Positions 35,161 through 44,521 of a DNA stretch of 63,213 bases are shown piece after piece. This DNA comes from Ignavibacteriota bacterium (GTDB taxonomy: Bacteria > Bacteroidota > Ignavibacteria > Kapaibacteriales > UBA2268): contig JACRLY010000090.1 in assembly GCA_016219595.1 (NCBI GenBank), positions 1 through 63,213 of the forward strand, in the 5' to 3' direction. The position numbers and the translations under genes were made by a program. Positions within the stretch are counted from its first letter, which is position 1; each line of letters opens with the position of its first letter. The notes beneath the pieces are model-generated. The model was not told the DNA's origin, searched no databases, and saw nothing but the letters and a program-made list of their open reading frames with translations.

Positions 35161-37701
35161 ATGAGAAAAGCAGTTATACTATTAATATTTATTATATTTA
35201 GTAGTTCGGCATATTCTGCAGGGCAGAAATTCAGAAGTGGTATTTTTTTCCATTATACGGTTGGAGAAAGAATTTGGGGACCCAATCATGGTTCGACAAG
35301 CATACCGGCAGAAATTAATACTTACAATACCTCCCATGGATTTACCGGTATTGACACCTTTAAATTAACAGGGGAAACATTTCCTGCAGATGAGACAAAC
35401 AATGAATGGTACCGATGGAGAGAGATATTTGAAAACACAAGGTCAACAGCCGACATAAGACCCTACATCGATGCAAATAAATTCATTATGCTAAAGACTA
35501 ATTATTTTGCTTCGGATATGTCATCGTGGGGAAGTGCCAGCGACACTGCCGACCCGACAATTAAATCCGTTTATAATTACAAATGGCACTGGAGAAAAAT
35601 CATAGAAAAAATGAGAGTTAACAGCGACAAATTTTTTGTTATATGGACTAATGCTCCCTTCGCAAGTTGTCCTGATTCACAAGCTTTGCTAGTGCATTAT
35701 TTTTGCAAATGGGCTAAAGATACTCTTGCAGCAGGAAGAGATACTGAATTCGGGAAATTCCCCATTAACGTTTATGTATTTGATTATTTTCACAAAGTAA
35801 CAGATGCAAATTCGAATTGGAAATTAAAACTCATCTATCAGTCGAATGATAATCCGAATTACCCCGATTCGGCAGCTACTGCACTTGTAGCACCTGCACT
35901 TATTACCGAAAGTTTTAATGCGATTTTGAATTTTGAAAATTATTTCAATCCAGACATGGTAACTGTGCCAGTATTGGTATCGCCTAATGATACTGCAAAA
36001 AATGTAATAAAAAATGTTACACTGAGATGGAGAAAAGTTCAGTTTGCCACGAGATATTCAATCCAGATAGCATTAGATACGGGATTTACCTCTATAATTG
36101 AATCTGATAATAGTGTATTAGACACATTTTATACGGCAAATAATCTATATTTTGACAGAAAATATTATTGGAGAGTCAAGTGTTTCAATTATGGTGGAAG
36201 CACCAACTGGTCTTTATCCAGAAGTTTCACAACAGTGATAGCTCCACCCGGAACACCCGGTTTGGTACAACCCGGAGATGAACAAACGAATACACCTGTC
36301 AAATTATATTTTACATGGTCACAGTCAGCACCGGCTGCCGAGAAATACAGGTTCCAGATAGGCAGAAATGTTAATTTTTCGAGCATGGTTCTCGACAGTC
36401 AAAATATTACTGCGACGACAATATTAGTATTAAATAAATTAGATTCAACAACAACTTATTATTGGCGGGTTAAAGGAATCAATATAGGAGGAGAGAGTTT
36501 GTGGTCCGAAGTGTGGAGTTTTTCCACAGTAGCAGGAATACCTTCTAACTTTACTTTACTGGAACCACAGAATAATACAATCAATGTGAGTTTATCTCCT
36601 CAATTCAAATGGAATGAATCTGCCCGGGCAACGAGATATATTTTCCAGTTAGCCAGTGATGATTTGTTCGTTAACCTGGTAAATAACGACAGCACAGTTA
36701 CTGATACTACTCATACAGTTACACCTGATTTGACAAATGATATTACATATTATTGGCGGGTAAAAGCAATAAATAGTACCGGCGGCAGCTTATGGTCACA
36801 GACTTGGGCATTCCATACAATCAAAGCAATTCCTGATGTTCCAGTAATGGTTTATCCGGTTGAGGGGAATATTAATGTACCATTAAAGCCGAAATTTTTA
36901 TGGAATGAAACACAAAGAGCTGAAAGCTATTCAATACAGGTAGCGCATGACTCTGATTTTACAACTAATATTTATGATAATTCAGTTTTGCAGGATACTT
37001 TTTACCTTGGTGAAATTGAATTCCAGAGAGAACAGGTGTATTGGTGGAGATTGAAGGCAAGAAATTTCACAGGTGAAAGTAACTGGACAACGAGTACAAG
37101 CTTCACAACTTTGGTGATGCCTCCTGCAGCATCCATTGTTTTATCTCCAAAGATTGGAGACACGGCTGTACCCGTATTGACTAATTTAATCTGGAATACT
37201 ACACCCGGTGCAGAATCTTACAATGTTCAAATTTCAAATGATTTCAGGTTCCTGATTTTATATGTTAATAAATCCGGAATTACAGATACAACATACACAT
37301 TGCCGGAACCACTCGATTATTTGAAAGAATATTATTGGAGAGTAAAGGCAAAGAATATTGGCGGTGAAGGTCCTTGGTCTGAATATGCGAATTTCATAAC
37401 GGAATCATTTACTGCAGTCGACGAGGACATTTCTAATATGAATATTCAAGTGACGCCTGTCCCATTCAGGAATATATTTGAATTGAAAATGAATCTGCCG
37501 GCTCCTGATTTTGTTTCAGGGTCATTATACAGCATTAATGGGGAAGAAATTTGTAATTTCATCAGCAAATGGTATGACTCCGGCGAACATAATGTTAATG
37601 TAAATTTAGATAAATACACGGGCATACCTGAAAATGGAATTTTAATATGCAAACTCAGGATTGGAAATAAATCGAAAACAATTAAATTAATAAGAAATTA
37701 A
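35161..37701 (+). CDS. Secreted fibronectin-like repeat protein with sorting domain
   Basis: This is an 846-residue protein with a signal peptide (residues 1-19). The N-terminal region of about 250 residues (FRSGIFFHYTVGERIWGPN) looks like a separate domain that could be an SGNH-type or other hydrolase-like module, but I see no catalytic motif. Five fibronectin-III-like repeats of about 95 residues follow (from about residue 275), each with a YYWRVKxxNxGG strand. The C-terminal domain (about 775-846) resembles T9SS sorting modules. It is presumably a cell-surface or secreted protein. A terminator follows. Confidence 0.75.
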   Translation: MRKAVILLIFIIFSSSAYSAGQKFRSGIFFHYTVGERIWGPNHGSTSIPAEINTYNTSHGFTGIDTFKLTGETFPADETNNEWYRWREIFENTRSTADIRPYIDANKFIMLKTNYFASDMSSWGSASDTADPTIKSVYNYKWHWRKIIEKMRVNSDKFFVIWTNAPFASCPDSQALLVHYFCKWAKDTLAAGRDTEFGKFPINVYVFDYFHKVTDANSNWKLKLIYQSNDNPNYPDSAATALVAPALITESFNAILNFENYFNPDMVTVPVLVSPNDTAKNVIKNVTLRWRKVQFATRYSIQIALDTGFTSIIESDNSVLDTFYTANNLYFDRKYYWRVKCFNYGGSTNWSLSRSFTTVIAPPGTPGLVQPGDEQTNTPVKLYFTWSQSAPAAEKYRFQIGRNVNFSSMVLDSQNITATTILVLNKLDSTTTYYWRVKGINIGGESLWSEVWSFSTVAGIPSNFTLLEPQNNTINVSLSPQFKWNESARATRYIFQLASDDLFVNLVNNDSTVTDTTHTVTPDLTNDITYYWRVKAINSTGGSLWSQTWAFHTIKAIPDVPVMVYPVEGNINVPLKPKFLWNETQRAESYSIQVAHDSDFTTNIYDNSVLQDTFYLGEIEFQREQVYWWRLKARNFTGESNWTTSTSFTTLVMPPAASIVLSPKIGDTAVPVLTNLIWNTTPGAESYNVQISNDFRFLILYVNKSGITDTTYTLPEPLDYLKEYYWRVKAKNIGGEGPWSEYANFITESFTAVDEDISNMNIQVTPVPFRNIFELKMNLPAPDFVSGSLYSINGEEICNFISKWYDSGEHNVNVNLDKYTGIPENGILICKLRIGNKSKTIKLIRN

Positions 37702-37727
37702 ATTTACATTTTAAAGTTTGTAATTTT

Positions 37728-37760
37728 GAGCGGAGTGAATTAACACTTCGCTCATTTTTT
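37728..37760 (+). terminator. Intrinsic terminator after the fibronectin-like gene
   Basis: GAGCGGAGTG / CACTTCGCTC (one G-U pair) forms a stem with a 6-base loop, followed by ATTTTTTATT. Confidence 0.85.
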
Positions 37761-37783
37761 ATTATGAAAGTATTAACAAAATA

Positions 37784-39400
37784 ATGGAAATTAAAAATAT
37801 TTATAAATTAATAACCGGAAGTTTGATTTTTCTAACAACCATATACAATTCTTTTCCAATACAGAGAATTAATGAAATTTACCTTGATAAAAAAGATGTA
37901 TTCGATTCTACCCAAAGTGACTGGTTCTTTGCAGCTTCATTAGCCAATTCATTACATGTGATGACTAAAGACTATATTATTGAAGATGAATTATTATTTG
38001 ATAAAGACGATGAACTCGATTATGATGCCATCTATGAAACGGAAAGAAACTTAAGGGGAATGAGATTATTTACAAAAGTAAAAATTGATGTAGATTCTAT
38101 TAATGATTACTTATGTAATATTAATATAACAACACAAGAAAGATGGTCTACAAATCCAAGTATTCTATTCGGAACAGGTGGAAATCAGACTAACTGGGGT
38201 GGTAAACTCGAAGAACATAATCTAATCGGAACAGGAACAAATATTATGTTTGAAGCCCTTCACCGTTCTGAAAACAAAATAGGCTGGCAGGGAAGAATTG
38301 AGTTATTTCAAAGAAGACTGTTCAGAACGGAATTCAGTATGTTCGGAAGTATAATGGCACATAAGTTCAGGACGGAGCAGGATTTAGCTTTTTATAAACC
38401 ATTCAGGACACTGTCAACAGAGTGGTCATACGGATTTACAGGTAAAAATCACTTCGGAGATGATTTTAAATATATCAACAGTCATTATGAATTGATGGAA
38501 TTTCATGAAAGAAATTATATGATGTGGCTTTCACGTTCATGGCGGCGGACTGACAGAGTCTTCGCTACTTTCGCACTTGAACTGAATGATGTAAACCGAG
38601 GTAAACCTGAGTTCCACAGGGCTTATGATAATTCGGGAAAGATTTATATAGCATTTTCATCCGTTTCTGAAGATTACATTAAAACCAGGAATTTGAATCA
38701 ATGGCAGGATGAAGACCTTCCTATCGGCGGATGGGGAACAGCAATTCTTGGGAGAACATTTGCGTATAAACCCGGAAGTGAGAGAATGTATTATGTAGCA
38801 GGTCAAGGTGAAAAATCTTTTTTATGGAAGGATATATATCTTTTCGGTCAAATTACCGGGGCAAGTGGTTTCATAAACAGTTACGGACTGAATACATACG
38901 AAGAATTCATGGGATTGAGTTTTTATAAAATAAACCGAGAAATGATATTAGCTGCAAGAATCAGGCAGCAATCAGTTTGGAATTGGGATGGACTCAGGCA
39001 ACTCGTTCTCGATAATGATTATGGATTAAGAGGTTATGAGTTAAATAAATTGAACGGCGATAACAGGATAATGGCAAATCTTGAATACAGGTATTTTCCC
39101 GATTTCAATATTTGGTTTTTAAAGGTCGGTGGGGCATTGTTCTGGGATATTGGAACTGTTTGCATGCAGGATGTCGATTTGGGGAAAACACAATGGCACA
39201 ATTCTGCCGGATTCGGGTTGAGATTTCAGAATATGAAAGCAACAGGTGCGACAAGTATTTTCAGGATTGATTTTGCTTTTAATTTTGATGAGAAAAAGTT
39301 TGGCAGCATAATATTCACAACAGACCAGTTATTTTCAGTATTCAAAAAACATGAATTCATGCTCCCACAAATTTATGGGACGGAATTTGATTATGAATAG
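37784..39400 (+). CDS. BamA/TamA-like outer-membrane barrel protein
   Basis: This is a 538-residue protein. The N-terminus carries a signal, then one POTRA-like unit (about 70-125: LDYDAIYETERNLRGMRLFTKVKI) and a long barrel of alternating strands. The barrel has FGTGGNQTNWGGKLEEHNLIG and the surface-antigen-like YGLRGYELNKLNGDNRIMANLEYRYFP, which is the conserved region of Omp85-type barrels. It may be an outer-membrane insertase or transport protein. It is likely monocistronic. Confidence 0.7.
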   Translation: MEIKNIYKLITGSLIFLTTIYNSFPIQRINEIYLDKKDVFDSTQSDWFFAASLANSLHVMTKDYIIEDELLFDKDDELDYDAIYETERNLRGMRLFTKVKIDVDSINDYLCNINITTQERWSTNPSILFGTGGNQTNWGGKLEEHNLIGTGTNIMFEALHRSENKIGWQGRIELFQRRLFRTEFSMFGSIMAHKFRTEQDLAFYKPFRTLSTEWSYGFTGKNHFGDDFKYINSHYELMEFHERNYMMWLSRSWRRTDRVFATFALELNDVNRGKPEFHRAYDNSGKIYIAFSSVSEDYIKTRNLNQWQDEDLPIGGWGTAILGRTFAYKPGSERMYYVAGQGEKSFLWKDIYLFGQITGASGFINSYGLNTYEEFMGLSFYKINREMILAARIRQQSVWNWDGLRQLVLDNDYGLRGYELNKLNGDNRIMANLEYRYFPDFNIWFLKVGGALFWDIGTVCMQDVDLGKTQWHNSAGFGLRFQNMKATGATSIFRIDFAFNFDEKKFGSIIFTTDQLFSVFKKHEFMLPQIYGTEFDYE

Positions 39401-39521
39401 AATCTGTCCTCAGCTATTATGAATAGCTTTTACTTTTAAGTGGTAGAATTAATTAATCGTCCATTCTGATTTACCGGCTAATATTTATTGAGTAAAGACG
39501 GTGTAATTATTAGCAACTTGT

Positions 39522-39541
39522 CCACTATCTGAAGATAGTGG
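39522..39541. repeat. REP-like palindrome CCACTATCT / AGATAGTGG, copy 1
   Basis: The 9-bp arms separated by GA form a perfect stem. The same arms recur at 53105-53124 and, decayed, at 55773-55790. It lies about 95 bases before the tRNA-Leu gene and is not part of it. Confidence 0.75.
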
Positions 39542-39634
39542 CTTTTCAAATTGATAGTTATAAGATTATGCATTTAACAAAATTAAATTTTCACGGAAAA
39601 CAAAAGAATGGTAAATTTGTATTCCCTAAACAAA

Positions 39635-39717
39635 GCGGAAGTGGTGAAACTGGTAGACACGCCATCTTGAGGGGGTGGTGCCTTACGGGTATGGGGGTTC
39701 GAGTCCCCCCTTCCGCA
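39635..39717 (+). tRNA. tRNA-Leu (anticodon GAG)
   Basis: The 7-bp acceptor stem is GCGGAAG / CTTCCGC. The D-arm contains TGGTGAAACTGGTAGACA. The anticodon stem CCATC/GGTGG encloses the loop TTGAGGG, so the anticodon is GAG (reading CUU/CUC). A long variable arm precedes GGGGGTTCGAGTCCCCC, the T-arm. The 83-base length suits a class II tRNA. The terminal CCA is not encoded. An intrinsic terminator follows. Confidence 0.95.
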
Positions 39718-39722
39718 CTGAT

Positions 39723-39751
39723 AAAGCCGATTTAATGAAATCGGCTTTTTT
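39723..39751 (+). terminator. Intrinsic terminator after tRNA-Leu
   Basis: AAAGCCGATTT / AAATCGGCTTT forms an 11-bp stem with a 4-base loop and runs directly into further Ts. Confidence 0.88.
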
Positions 39752-39819
39752 GTTTTGATTTTAACAGTTTTTTTCTGATTTTGAATAGAGTATTATTTAC
39801 CAATTTTTACTATTAAAGA

Positions 39820-40365
39820 TTGAGGTTTATAATAAATAAAATTTTAATTATATCAATATTAATATTTTTAATTTTTGCCGGGTGCGACGAAGGTCTTGCT
39901 CCTAGAAAAGTAACTGAAAAATCATTTCTGACAGGGACAATTGTTTATGTTGGAGGCATAGATTCATGGCCCAAAGATTCGATGACAGCAGTTCGTGTAG
40001 CATCATTCATTAATTATCCATTTACTGATTCACTTGGTATAATAAAGGAAATCTTGAGTGGAAACGCATATTTTACAGTTGAATCATTACCGTTGTTTGT
40101 TGATTCAACAAACTTTTCAATTGAGATTACTAATCCACCTGTATTATTAAAATATATTGTAGTAGCCAGGCAACTGGATTCAAATATAGCATCACAGCAG
40201 GTTATTGGAGTTTATACCTTAAGCGATGATAAAACCGAACCTTCAACATTGTTGATAGAAGAAGGAAAATCATATAAAATAAAGATTGAAGTGGATTTTA
40301 AAAACCTGCCTCCTCAACCCGGTGATTCTGCAAAATTCAAATGGAGTGGTAATGGCGGTAAATAA
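39820..40365 (+). CDS. Lipoprotein encoded with a TonB-dependent receptor
   Basis: This is a 181-residue lipoprotein (IINKILIISILIFLIFAGCDEG). The start appears to be TTG, since no ATG fits the signal peptide. The mature part is beta-rich with no clear family. Its 3' end overlaps the receptor gene by 14 bases, which implies an operon. Lipoproteins paired with TonB receptors commonly act as surface ligand-binding partners, and this is inferred from context only. Confidence 0.65.
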   Translation: MRFIINKILIISILIFLIFAGCDEGLAPRKVTEKSFLTGTIVYVGGIDSWPKDSMTAVRVASFINYPFTDSLGIIKEILSGNAYFTVESLPLFVDSTNFSIEITNPPVLLKYIVVARQLDSNIASQQVIGVYTLSDDKTEPSTLLIEEGKSYKIKIEVDFKNLPPQPGDSAKFKWSGNGGK

Positions 40366-42598
40366 ATTATTATATATTCTTATTGTATTATTATTTTCAG
40401 GAAGAACAATTTTTGCAGAAAATGATAGGGGGACAATTGCAGGTAGAATTATAGACCAAAACACCAAATCGGTATTACCCGGTGCTACCATAAGATTGGA
40501 AGGAACTGCATACGGCTCATTGACGAACAAAAACGGTGAATTTCAAATTAAAAATATCAGGAGAATGAAGTACAATTCAATAATAACTTATGTAGGGTAT
40601 GAAACAAAAAAGTTATTAATTGATTTGAATAAAGATGATTCTTTGTATGTTACAATTGAACTGCACGAAGAAATAATACATACTTCGGAGGTTGTTGTGT
40701 CCGCCAATAAGAGGCTACAATCCGTACAGGATGTACCGATTTCAATGTCGGTTGTTGTCAGTAAAGAACTGGATGAAAGAAATATTATTCATGTTGATGA
40801 AGCATTGATATATATCCCCGGAGTAAACCTGGTAAGAGACCAGGTTAGCATACGCGGGTCATCGGGCTTTGCATTGGGATTGGGTTCACGAGTTGCATTT
40901 CTAATGGACGGCATGCCTCTTGTTTCAGGTGACCAGGGAGATATAAAATTCGATGCAATACCAATTTTTAATCTCGACAGAATTGAAGTAGTCAAAGGTG
41001 CCGGTTCTGCATTGTATGGAACGGGAGCATTGGGTGGAGTAATAAATATAATAACTAAGGAACCTAAAGATATTCCTGAGATTAGATTACAGACTTATGG
41101 CGGAATTTATGCAAAGCCGAAATATGGACAATGGAATTATTCTGACAAAACATCTTCATTCGAAGGTTTAAATGCAGGGTATTCGGAAAAGCTTGGTCCT
41201 TTCGGTATCATAGTTTCAGGGGGATTGAACAAAGATGAATCATACAGGGATTTTGATGAATCGCATAAATGGAACTTATTTTCAAAAATCAAATATGATA
41301 TTTCTGAACGTTCTACAGTTAATGTTATCGGGACTTATGCTTATGATAATTTTGAAAACTGGGTCTATTGGAACAGTTTGGACAGTGCATTAATACCACC
41401 ATCCACTGCAGACAGAAATGTAAGGAATACATCAACGAAATTAACAGTTTCAGGTGAAGGCAGGCATATTTTTAAAAACGGTGACTTTATTATTTTAAGG
41501 TCAGGTTTATTCTCAACGGATTTCCATAATAATCTACCAACAGATAGCGCCGAGTATCATTCTTCGCAGGCAAATTCAATTAATTCTGAAATCCAGGTTA
41601 GCAATAAAATATTTGAGAATACACTTCTGACTTATGGCTTGAATCATGTCCTTAATAGTGTCAGTGCTAATATTTACGGGAATAAGATTCAGAATATATT
41701 GGCAGGATATTTCCAGGGTGAATTGTCGTTCATTAATAATTTGATTTTAACAGCAGGTGCAAGAATTGATTATGAGAAAATAAACGGTGAGGACTCTAAC
41801 AACTTTGAGTTTTCTCCAAAGCTGGGTTTATCATTTACATCTCCATGGGGTCCAATTTTCAGGACATCGTTTGGCAGGGGTTTCAGAGCCGCTACTGTAG
41901 CAGAAAAATATGCATCGCTGAAATACAACGGATTTTCAGTTATACCAAATCCGGAGTTAATTCCGGAAGTCAGCTGGTCTTATGAAGTCGGAGTCAATCA
42001 ATTATTAAACATAGGAAAAACGCAATTATTTTATGATATATCAATTTTTCAGAATGATTTTTCAAATCTAATCGAACCTAAATTTGATTTGAGCAGCACT
42101 AGTGCAATTATATTTAACAATATTACGAAAGCAAGAATACAGGGAATTGAGATTAACGTGAAGACTATGCTATTCAATGCTCTTGGAATAGAGAGCGCTC
42201 TTACTTATATGGACCCGGTTGATAAAACTATAAATGATTCTATGAAAATCCCTATTGATACAACATTTAATAAGACGTTGAAATACCGTTCTAAAATACT
42301 CTGGTATAACAGGCTGATTATACCATTTGATTTTCTTGAATTCCAGCTTGACCATAGGTATATGAGTATGATAGAAAACATTGATGACAGATTAATACTT
42401 TTAATAAAAGACAGTGACAAGCGTGTGCCAGTAAATGTACTTGATGCAAGACTAATTTTAGAACTGTCTAAGTTAACCGATATGCCTTTAACAGTTACAT
42501 TAAACGCGAAAAATCTACTCAATTATTATTATATCGAGATGGTTGGCAACCTTGCACCTGTAAGGAATTTCAGTTTGCAGGTTGAAGCAATGTGGTGA
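40352..42598 (+). CDS. TonB-dependent outer-membrane receptor
   Basis: This is a protein of about 748 residues, beginning at the ATG at 40352 with a signal peptide. It has an N-terminal carboxypeptidase-regulatory-like domain (TIAGRIIDQNTKSVLPGATI) and then the plug: SEVVVSANKRLQSVQDVPIS, VSIRGSSGFALGLGSRVAFLMDGMPL and DRIEVVKGAGSALYGTGALGG. The long barrel ends in a terminal Trp. The substrate is unknown. A 7-base tandem repeat begins at its stop codon. Confidence 0.92.
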   Translation: MAVNKLLYILIVLLFSGRTIFAENDRGTIAGRIIDQNTKSVLPGATIRLEGTAYGSLTNKNGEFQIKNIRRMKYNSIITYVGYETKKLLIDLNKDDSLYVTIELHEEIIHTSEVVVSANKRLQSVQDVPISMSVVVSKELDERNIIHVDEALIYIPGVNLVRDQVSIRGSSGFALGLGSRVAFLMDGMPLVSGDQGDIKFDAIPIFNLDRIEVVKGAGSALYGTGALGGVINIITKEPKDIPEIRLQTYGGIYAKPKYGQWNYSDKTSSFEGLNAGYSEKLGPFGIIVSGGLNKDESYRDFDESHKWNLFSKIKYDISERSTVNVIGTYAYDNFENWVYWNSLDSALIPPSTADRNVRNTSTKLTVSGEGRHIFKNGDFIILRSGLFSTDFHNNLPTDSAEYHSSQANSINSEIQVSNKIFENTLLTYGLNHVLNSVSANIYGNKIQNILAGYFQGELSFINNLILTAGARIDYEKINGEDSNNFEFSPKLGLSFTSPWGPIFRTSFGRGFRAATVAEKYASLKYNGFSVIPNPELIPEVSWSYEVGVNQLLNIGKTQLFYDISIFQNDFSNLIEPKFDLSSTSAIIFNNITKARIQGIEINVKTMLFNALGIESALTYMDPVDKTINDSMKIPIDTTFNKTLKYRSKILWYNRLIIPFDFLEFQLDHRYMSMIENIDDRLILLIKDSDKRVPVNVLDARLILELSKLTDMPLTVTLNAKNLLNYYYIEMVGNLAPVRNFSLQVEAMW

Positions 42599-42637
42599 AT
42601 AGTGAATAGTGAATAGTGAATAGTGAATAGTGAATAA
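42596..42637. repeat. Tandem 7-base repeat overlapping the receptor stop codon
   Basis: Five exact TGAATAG units and a sixth TGAATAA begin at the receptor's own TGA stop (42596-42598). Slippage would not alter the coding region because the repeat lies downstream of the stop. Confidence 0.85.
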
Positions 42638-42835
42638 TAGAAGTATATAAATTCTACAAACTTTTAATCCACTTAATCCTACAAAGACAATTATTTTAAT
42701 ATGCAGTTTCTTAGCAAACTTTGCGTGAATTAATCGACTTTTATATGAAAGTAATTATACTAATGGGATAAGTATATTGGCGGATACCGTTATACTACTA
42801 ATATATAATAGCTACGCGATAAAAAAAGTTAAATG

Positions 42836-43708
42836 CTATTTTTTCCCTTTTCTATAAATAACAACTGAGACAAATGCAAGTATTGCCAAGCTGATTGTAC
42901 TTAAAATTACAGCAGAGGTAATTGTCAGGTTATAAGATTGTTCATCAAGCGAGGAAAGGCTCGGGGTGTACATAATCACAACAGCAATGGCATTGTTCAG
43001 GAAATGGAGAAGTATTGGTATAATCAAACTTTTTGTACCGTAAGCTATAACTCCGAGATAAATTCCAATAGAAATAAGTGGAATAATATTAATTGGATTG
43101 ATATGTACAACAGCAAAAATTAATCCTGATATCAAAATAGCCAAATATGGCTTAAGCTCCTCTTCGAGTGAACGCTGATAAAATCCTCTGAATAAGAATT
43201 CTTCTGATAAAGCTGGCACAACAGCACCTATAGCCAATGCTTTCAGACAATCGATAATTCCACTGCCTCCTAAAATTTGGGAATATAAATCATTAATTGA
43301 TTTTTCAGTTGCTTTGTAGATTTCAATAAGAAAATCAGGAATTAATTTTTCCTGTAAAATAAGAAACGTTGTTTCAAAAACATACAATGCAAGTATACCT
43401 AAAATTGATAAAAGTAATAATTTCAAATCCGGTTTATATTCAAGTCTGAATAAAGTTTTGAAAGGTAGTGGAGATAAACGTGAGAATATTAACACAGGAA
43501 TTAACATTAATAATAACTGGGCTAATCCCTGCAAATAACCAAGTAGTTTGCCATATTGATGGGGATAAATTAATTCGATTATTACTCCACTTAGCAGGTA
43601 AATTAGAATGATTATAATAAAATATTTATTAGCGAATTTAATATGGGAGAATTTCGGCTTATTAATTTCTGCAGGAATTAACTGATTTGAGTTGAATGTA
43701 TCCTGCAT
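42836..43708 (-). CDS. CPBP-family intramembrane metalloprotease
   Basis: This is a 290-residue multi-pass protein of the CPBP/Rce1-like family, with the motifs ALSEEFLFRGFYQRS (EExxxR), VHINPIN and HFLNNAIAV that form the metal site. Family members cleave prenylated or peptide substrates, or act in bacteriocin immunity. It is the last gene of a four-gene minus-strand cluster (ABC ATPase, permease, thioredoxin-like, CPBP), 3 bases after the preceding stop. Confidence 0.85.
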   Translation of the reverse strand: MQDTFNSNQLIPAEINKPKFSHIKFANKYFIIIILIYLLSGVIIELIYPHQYGKLLGYLQGLAQLLLMLIPVLIFSRLSPLPFKTLFRLEYKPDLKLLLLSILGILALYVFETTFLILQEKLIPDFLIEIYKATEKSINDLYSQILGGSGIIDCLKALAIGAVVPALSEEFLFRGFYQRSLEEELKPYLAILISGLIFAVVHINPINIIPLISIGIYLGVIAYGTKSLIIPILLHFLNNAIAVVIMYTPSLSSLDEQSYNLTITSAVILSTISLAILAFVSVVIYRKGKK

Positions 43709-43711
43709 CTA

Positions 43712-44521
43712 TTATTTTTCTTTCTTTTTAATTACTTCAACCAGCTTATTTGATAAATCATCCTGTCTATATGCGAGTTCCTGAGATAGAAAGTACCTAT
43801 CAATTTCCTTACCACGGTAATAGAATATCATTAACACGCCGAAAGGGGCGTCATCAATACTGCCGAATAAAGATTTGATAACTTTTCTGTCTTCAGAATT
43901 ACTTGAAACAAGATAGGTAGGGACGAAATCCTGGGCAATCAGCAATTTGACTTTTTCATCCTGTAACATTTCGGTTCTGAAATTAAATGGATTATAACTT
44001 GCATTCAGAAGGAGTAATAGTATTTTATTACTTTTTTCTGATTCGTTATTTGCTGTGTAAAAATCCTGCCAGGAATTAATAATTTTATAAGTGGTATCTT
44101 GTATCCAGAAATAAAGGATTTGTTCATTCGCACCTGAAAGCCTCCTTATTTCTTTGCCTTTAGGTGTTAATTCCACGAGAGAAGGAATTCCTTTTATATT
44201 GAATTGTTGTTTGGCTATAGAACTGTTTTGTTTATTATCAAGAATAATTCTTGCAAGTATATATTTAGATTTCAATTTATTTTTAAGTGAATCCTTTGAA
44301 AAAACATTCCTATCAAGCTGTTTACATTCTTCACTCCAGATTGAATAAAAATTCAGAAGAACAGGTTTATTCTTTTTTGCTGCAACGATAAGCGCATCAT
44401 CGTAGCTCATCCAGTCTAAAGGCTGTTTCTCAGGAACGAAATAAAGGATGAAAGCGATTACAGTAACAGCAAGAAAAGCCAAGGCAAATATTTTTGAATA
44501 TATATTATCGTTCTGCTTCAT
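43712..44521 (-). CDS. Membrane-anchored thioredoxin-fold protein
   Basis: This is a 269-residue protein with an N-terminal membrane helix (IFALAFLAVTVIAFILYFV) and a thioredoxin-like domain (about residues 40-150, including PVLLNFYSIWSEECKQL and FNIKGIPSLVELTPKG). The usual CxxC is reduced to a single Cys (SEEC), so disulfide exchange would need a different mechanism, perhaps a DsbD-gamma-like or non-redox role. The C-terminal domain of about 100 residues is a second fold. Its ATG overlaps the permease stop. Confidence 0.75.
   Translation of the reverse strand: MKQNDNIYSKIFALAFLAVTVIAFILYFVPEKQPLDWMSYDDALIVAAKKNKPVLLNFYSIWSEECKQLDRNVFSKDSLKNKLKSKYILARIILDNKQNSSIAKQQFNIKGIPSLVELTPKGKEIRRLSGANEQILYFWIQDTTYKIINSWQDFYTANNESEKSNKILLLLLNASYNPFNFRTEMLQDEKVKLLIAQDFVPTYLVSSNSEDRKVIKSLFGSIDDAPFGVLMIFYYRGKEIDRYFLSQELAYRQDDLSNKLVEVIKKKEK

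Noticed and set aside
39538-39735. A 65-codon frame overlapping the tRNA-Leu gene
   Set aside because: It is a chance frame through a convincing class II tRNA; it has no ribosome site and its translation resembles nothing.
39820-42598. Identifying the TonB receptor as a heme, siderophore or vitamin B12 system
   Set aside because: No substrate-specific motif or neighbouring gene supports any of these, so the substrate is left open.
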